Of a stretch of DNA of 6,782 nt, positions 5,368-6,782 are shown one piece after another. Origin of the DNA: an uncultured Rhodobacter sp. (GTDB lineage Bacteria; Pseudomonadota; Alphaproteobacteria; Rhodobacterales; Rhodobacteraceae); contig CALGTJ010000819.1 of NCBI GenBank assembly GCA_937901435.1, positions 1 through 6,782 on the forward strand, given 5' to 3'. A program made the translations under genes and the position numbers. The notes under the pieces were generated by a model that had not been told where the DNA came from, searched no databases, and was given only the letters and a program-made list of their open reading frames with translations. Within the stretch, counting starts at the first letter, position 1. Each line of letters begins with the position of its first letter.

Positions 5368-6393
5368 ATGCCCACCCTCGAAAAAAACGCCCTCGTTTTC
5401 CGCTTTCCTAAGAGTGCCGGCAAGGCAAAATTCTCTGTCGATTTCCAACGCACGTTGCGCATTCCCGACAGCGATAAAGACTATCCTCTACCGCCGGGAT
5501 TGGGGCGCTTTCCCCTGCGTCACGTTGAAGACTACCCCAACCTGCCCGCCCAGACACGGCAGCGGGGCGGCATTGTCTTGCCGGTCTGGCAGTCCGAGGC
5601 CATCTGGCTCAACTTCAATGGCGGATCACGGTCTAATCCGCCGTTTGCGATCAAGGTCGCGGCTGGCAAGATCAACGCGGTCACCGGGGAGCAGTGGAGC
5701 ACACCGCTGAATCGCAATCCGCAGGACTACATGGTCTGGCCCGAACAGCCTTGGCTGGACGGGTTCGCCATCGCGCCCGGCGTGATCCGGCAATTTGTCG
5801 CCATGCCCCTTGGCGAGGGGTATTCCGTCGAGGAACAACTTACCGGCGAGGCGGAATGGGGTGGTTTACAAATCTCAGTGACACCAATGCGCAGGGAAGC
5901 ATGGGAGAGGCGTCAGGAGTCGCTTTGGACGGGCTTGGAAGAAGTCTCATTTTGTTTTTTAGAGACCCCTATGGCGTCTGACGAAATGTCTCTTGGTGCC
6001 GGTGGCCGCATGCAACAGGTGATCGAGGAGGATCCTTATGATTTGGAAGACTGGGACATGCGAGCGACGCAACGGGTCTTTGTCACGCTTTGGCATGCGA
6101 GCCGGTGGAAAGACCTGACCGGCGAGGCGGCCCCCAATGCGGCACCCTCGGCGCAGGACTACGCCCGTTCCGGCCTGCCGTGGTATGCGCATTACGCAAC
6201 CGACCAAAAGCCTTTGCCCGGAAGTGGCGCACTTGACAGCGTCCGTTCGGTCGCAGACCTCCACAAGGACAAAACCGGCGCCACCTTGCCCGGCTCACAG
6301 GACGTCACGCCGGGCCCCGTGGTTCACCTCGCCCCCGACCGCACCCCCGAACAAGAGACGCCGCGCGAGGTGAAGAGCGATGATTCTTGGTAA
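5368..6393 (+). CDS. conserved-looking protein of unknown function, 341 aa
   Basis: I cannot name the family with confidence. The start is fixed by AGGAGA (5356-5361), 6 nt before the ATG at 5368; the longer in-frame extension to 5119 overlaps the regulator gene and is rejected. The N-terminal two thirds read as one globular domain with segments that look conserved: GGIVLPVWQSEAIWLNF (68-84), the PFAIKV strand (92-97), PEQPWLDG (125-132), VIRQFVAMPLGEGYSVEEQL (139-158) and GGLQISVTPM (165-174). A second part has an acidic stretch (EEDPYDLEDWD, 220-230), a VFVTLWHASRWKDLTG strand-helix (237-252), and a GLPWYAHY...LPGSGALDSVRSV motif (269-294). The tail (300-341) is Pro/Asp-rich and probably disordered. 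There is no signal peptide or membrane segment, so it is likely cytoplasmic, and no HExxH, Walker or other catalytic motif is obvious. It is co-transcribed with the XRE regulator. Confidence 0.8.
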   Translation: MPTLEKNALVFRFPKSAGKAKFSVDFQRTLRIPDSDKDYPLPPGLGRFPLRHVEDYPNLPAQTRQRGGIVLPVWQSEAIWLNFNGGSRSNPPFAIKVAAGKINAVTGEQWSTPLNRNPQDYMVWPEQPWLDGFAIAPGVIRQFVAMPLGEGYSVEEQLTGEAEWGGLQISVTPMRREAWERRQESLWTGLEEVSFCFLETPMASDEMSLGAGGRMQQVIEEDPYDLEDWDMRATQRVFVTLWHASRWKDLTGEAAPNAAPSAQDYARSGLPWYAHYATDQKPLPGSGALDSVRSVADLHKDKTGATLPGSQDVTPGPVVHLAPDRTPEQETPREVKSDDSW

Positions 6394-6407
6394 ATGGAAA
6401 CTGTCAG

Positions 6408-6782
6408 TCAATTGGTCATAGGTTCTATCCCTGCCAGTAGATCATTTTTTATATTTTTTCTAAATGTTATAGGTTTTTTGCAAATCCAATCCTGCAGCAA
6501 AAAATTCTCCAAAAGCACTGCTAAAGCATGACGACGGAAGTTTGAGATATTTCCGCGAAGGCTGGGGAACATCAGCCCGGAGTGATCGCGAATGGTTTGC
6601 GCCTCGGTCAAAATTTCTAAGGTGCGGGTGGACAAGGGAACCCGGTGGGGGCGATCCGTTTCCGGGGTGATGCGCTCGGCACCGCAGAGGTATTCCCGGT
6701 CATTGTCGAAAGCCATGCCGCCGGGGATGCGGTGTTTGTCAAAGAAGTTGTCCGCCGATTTCATGCAGCGTCTCTGATTTCG
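6408..6782 (-). pseudogene. truncated tyrosine-recombinase (phage integrase) remnant
   Basis: The clearest part, RPHRVPLSTRTLEILTEA followed by GLMFPSLRG (encoded around 6555-6655), matches the central catalytic-domain segment of P4-type tyrosine recombinases (typical form: HRVPLS, then L, then FPS.RG). After LRG the expected helix and the HxxR and Tyr-nucleophile motifs are missing. Instead the frame runs through very AT-rich DNA (6420-6500) to a stop at 6408. A +1 shift near 6550-6556 gives ISQTSVVML, which resembles the expected next helix but meets a stop at once, pointing to frameshift decay. The frame is open at the right edge of the window, so more of the gene may lie beyond; the first Met inside the window is at 6764. 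It converges on the 341-aa gene, whose stop is 14 bp away. Such a remnant is a sign of past integration, probably at a tRNA. Confidence 0.65.

Noticed and set aside
4824..6782. Search for an att repeat of the tRNA-Arg 3' end inside the window
   Set aside because: No second copy of the tRNA end was found. The GGTTCTATCCC near 6421 only faintly resembles a T arm and lacks the stem pairing.

Overview
The window looks like chromosomal DNA of an alphaproteobacterium, most likely a Rhodobacterales (Roseobacter-group) species. The evidence is a UvrB with a long N-terminal extension and a basic Gly/Arg tail, an NDUFS4-type accessory subunit of respiratory complex I (in bacteria essentially an alphaproteobacterial gene), and generally GC-rich codon use. 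The species assignment is inference from gene content, not from a search.

Layout. Positions 147-404 (+) encode a small TFIIB-type zinc-ribbon protein. A perfect 11-bp hairpin terminator sits between it and a convergent gene (443-691, -) for an 82-residue exported protein. Positions 692-1043 are non-coding except for a possible 24-residue lipoprotein (900-974, +). Positions 1044-1604 (+) encode an unrecognised, exported, probably beta-rich protein in more AT-rich codons. It converges on uvrB (1649-3907, -), the UvrABC damage-recognition helicase and the best-identified gene here. uvrB is divergent from the complex I subunit gene (4343-4654, +). The 435-bp divergent region between them (3908-4342) holds two short palindromes, candidate promoters, an imperfect direct repeat, and a striking 62-bp hairpin (4174-4235) with a 21-bp stem and a C-rich loop.

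Next comes tRNA-Arg(UCU) at 4770-4846 with an encoded CCA. Beyond it the content changes: an XRE-type regulator (4983-5345), apparently with a leaderless promoter; a tightly linked 341-residue protein of no family I can name (5368-6393); and on the opposite strand an incomplete, probably decayed tyrosine-recombinase (integrase) remnant running off the end of the window. A tRNA followed by a regulator-effector pair and an integrase remnant is the usual look of a small integrated island, although no att repeat was found inside the window.

How the genes relate. The left and middle parts are housekeeping (DNA repair, respiration, translation) mixed with small envelope proteins. The right part is the accessory segment. 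The XRE/341-residue pair is the best candidate for an undescribed two-gene module, and the 4174-4235 hairpin is the best candidate for an undescribed RNA or repeat element.
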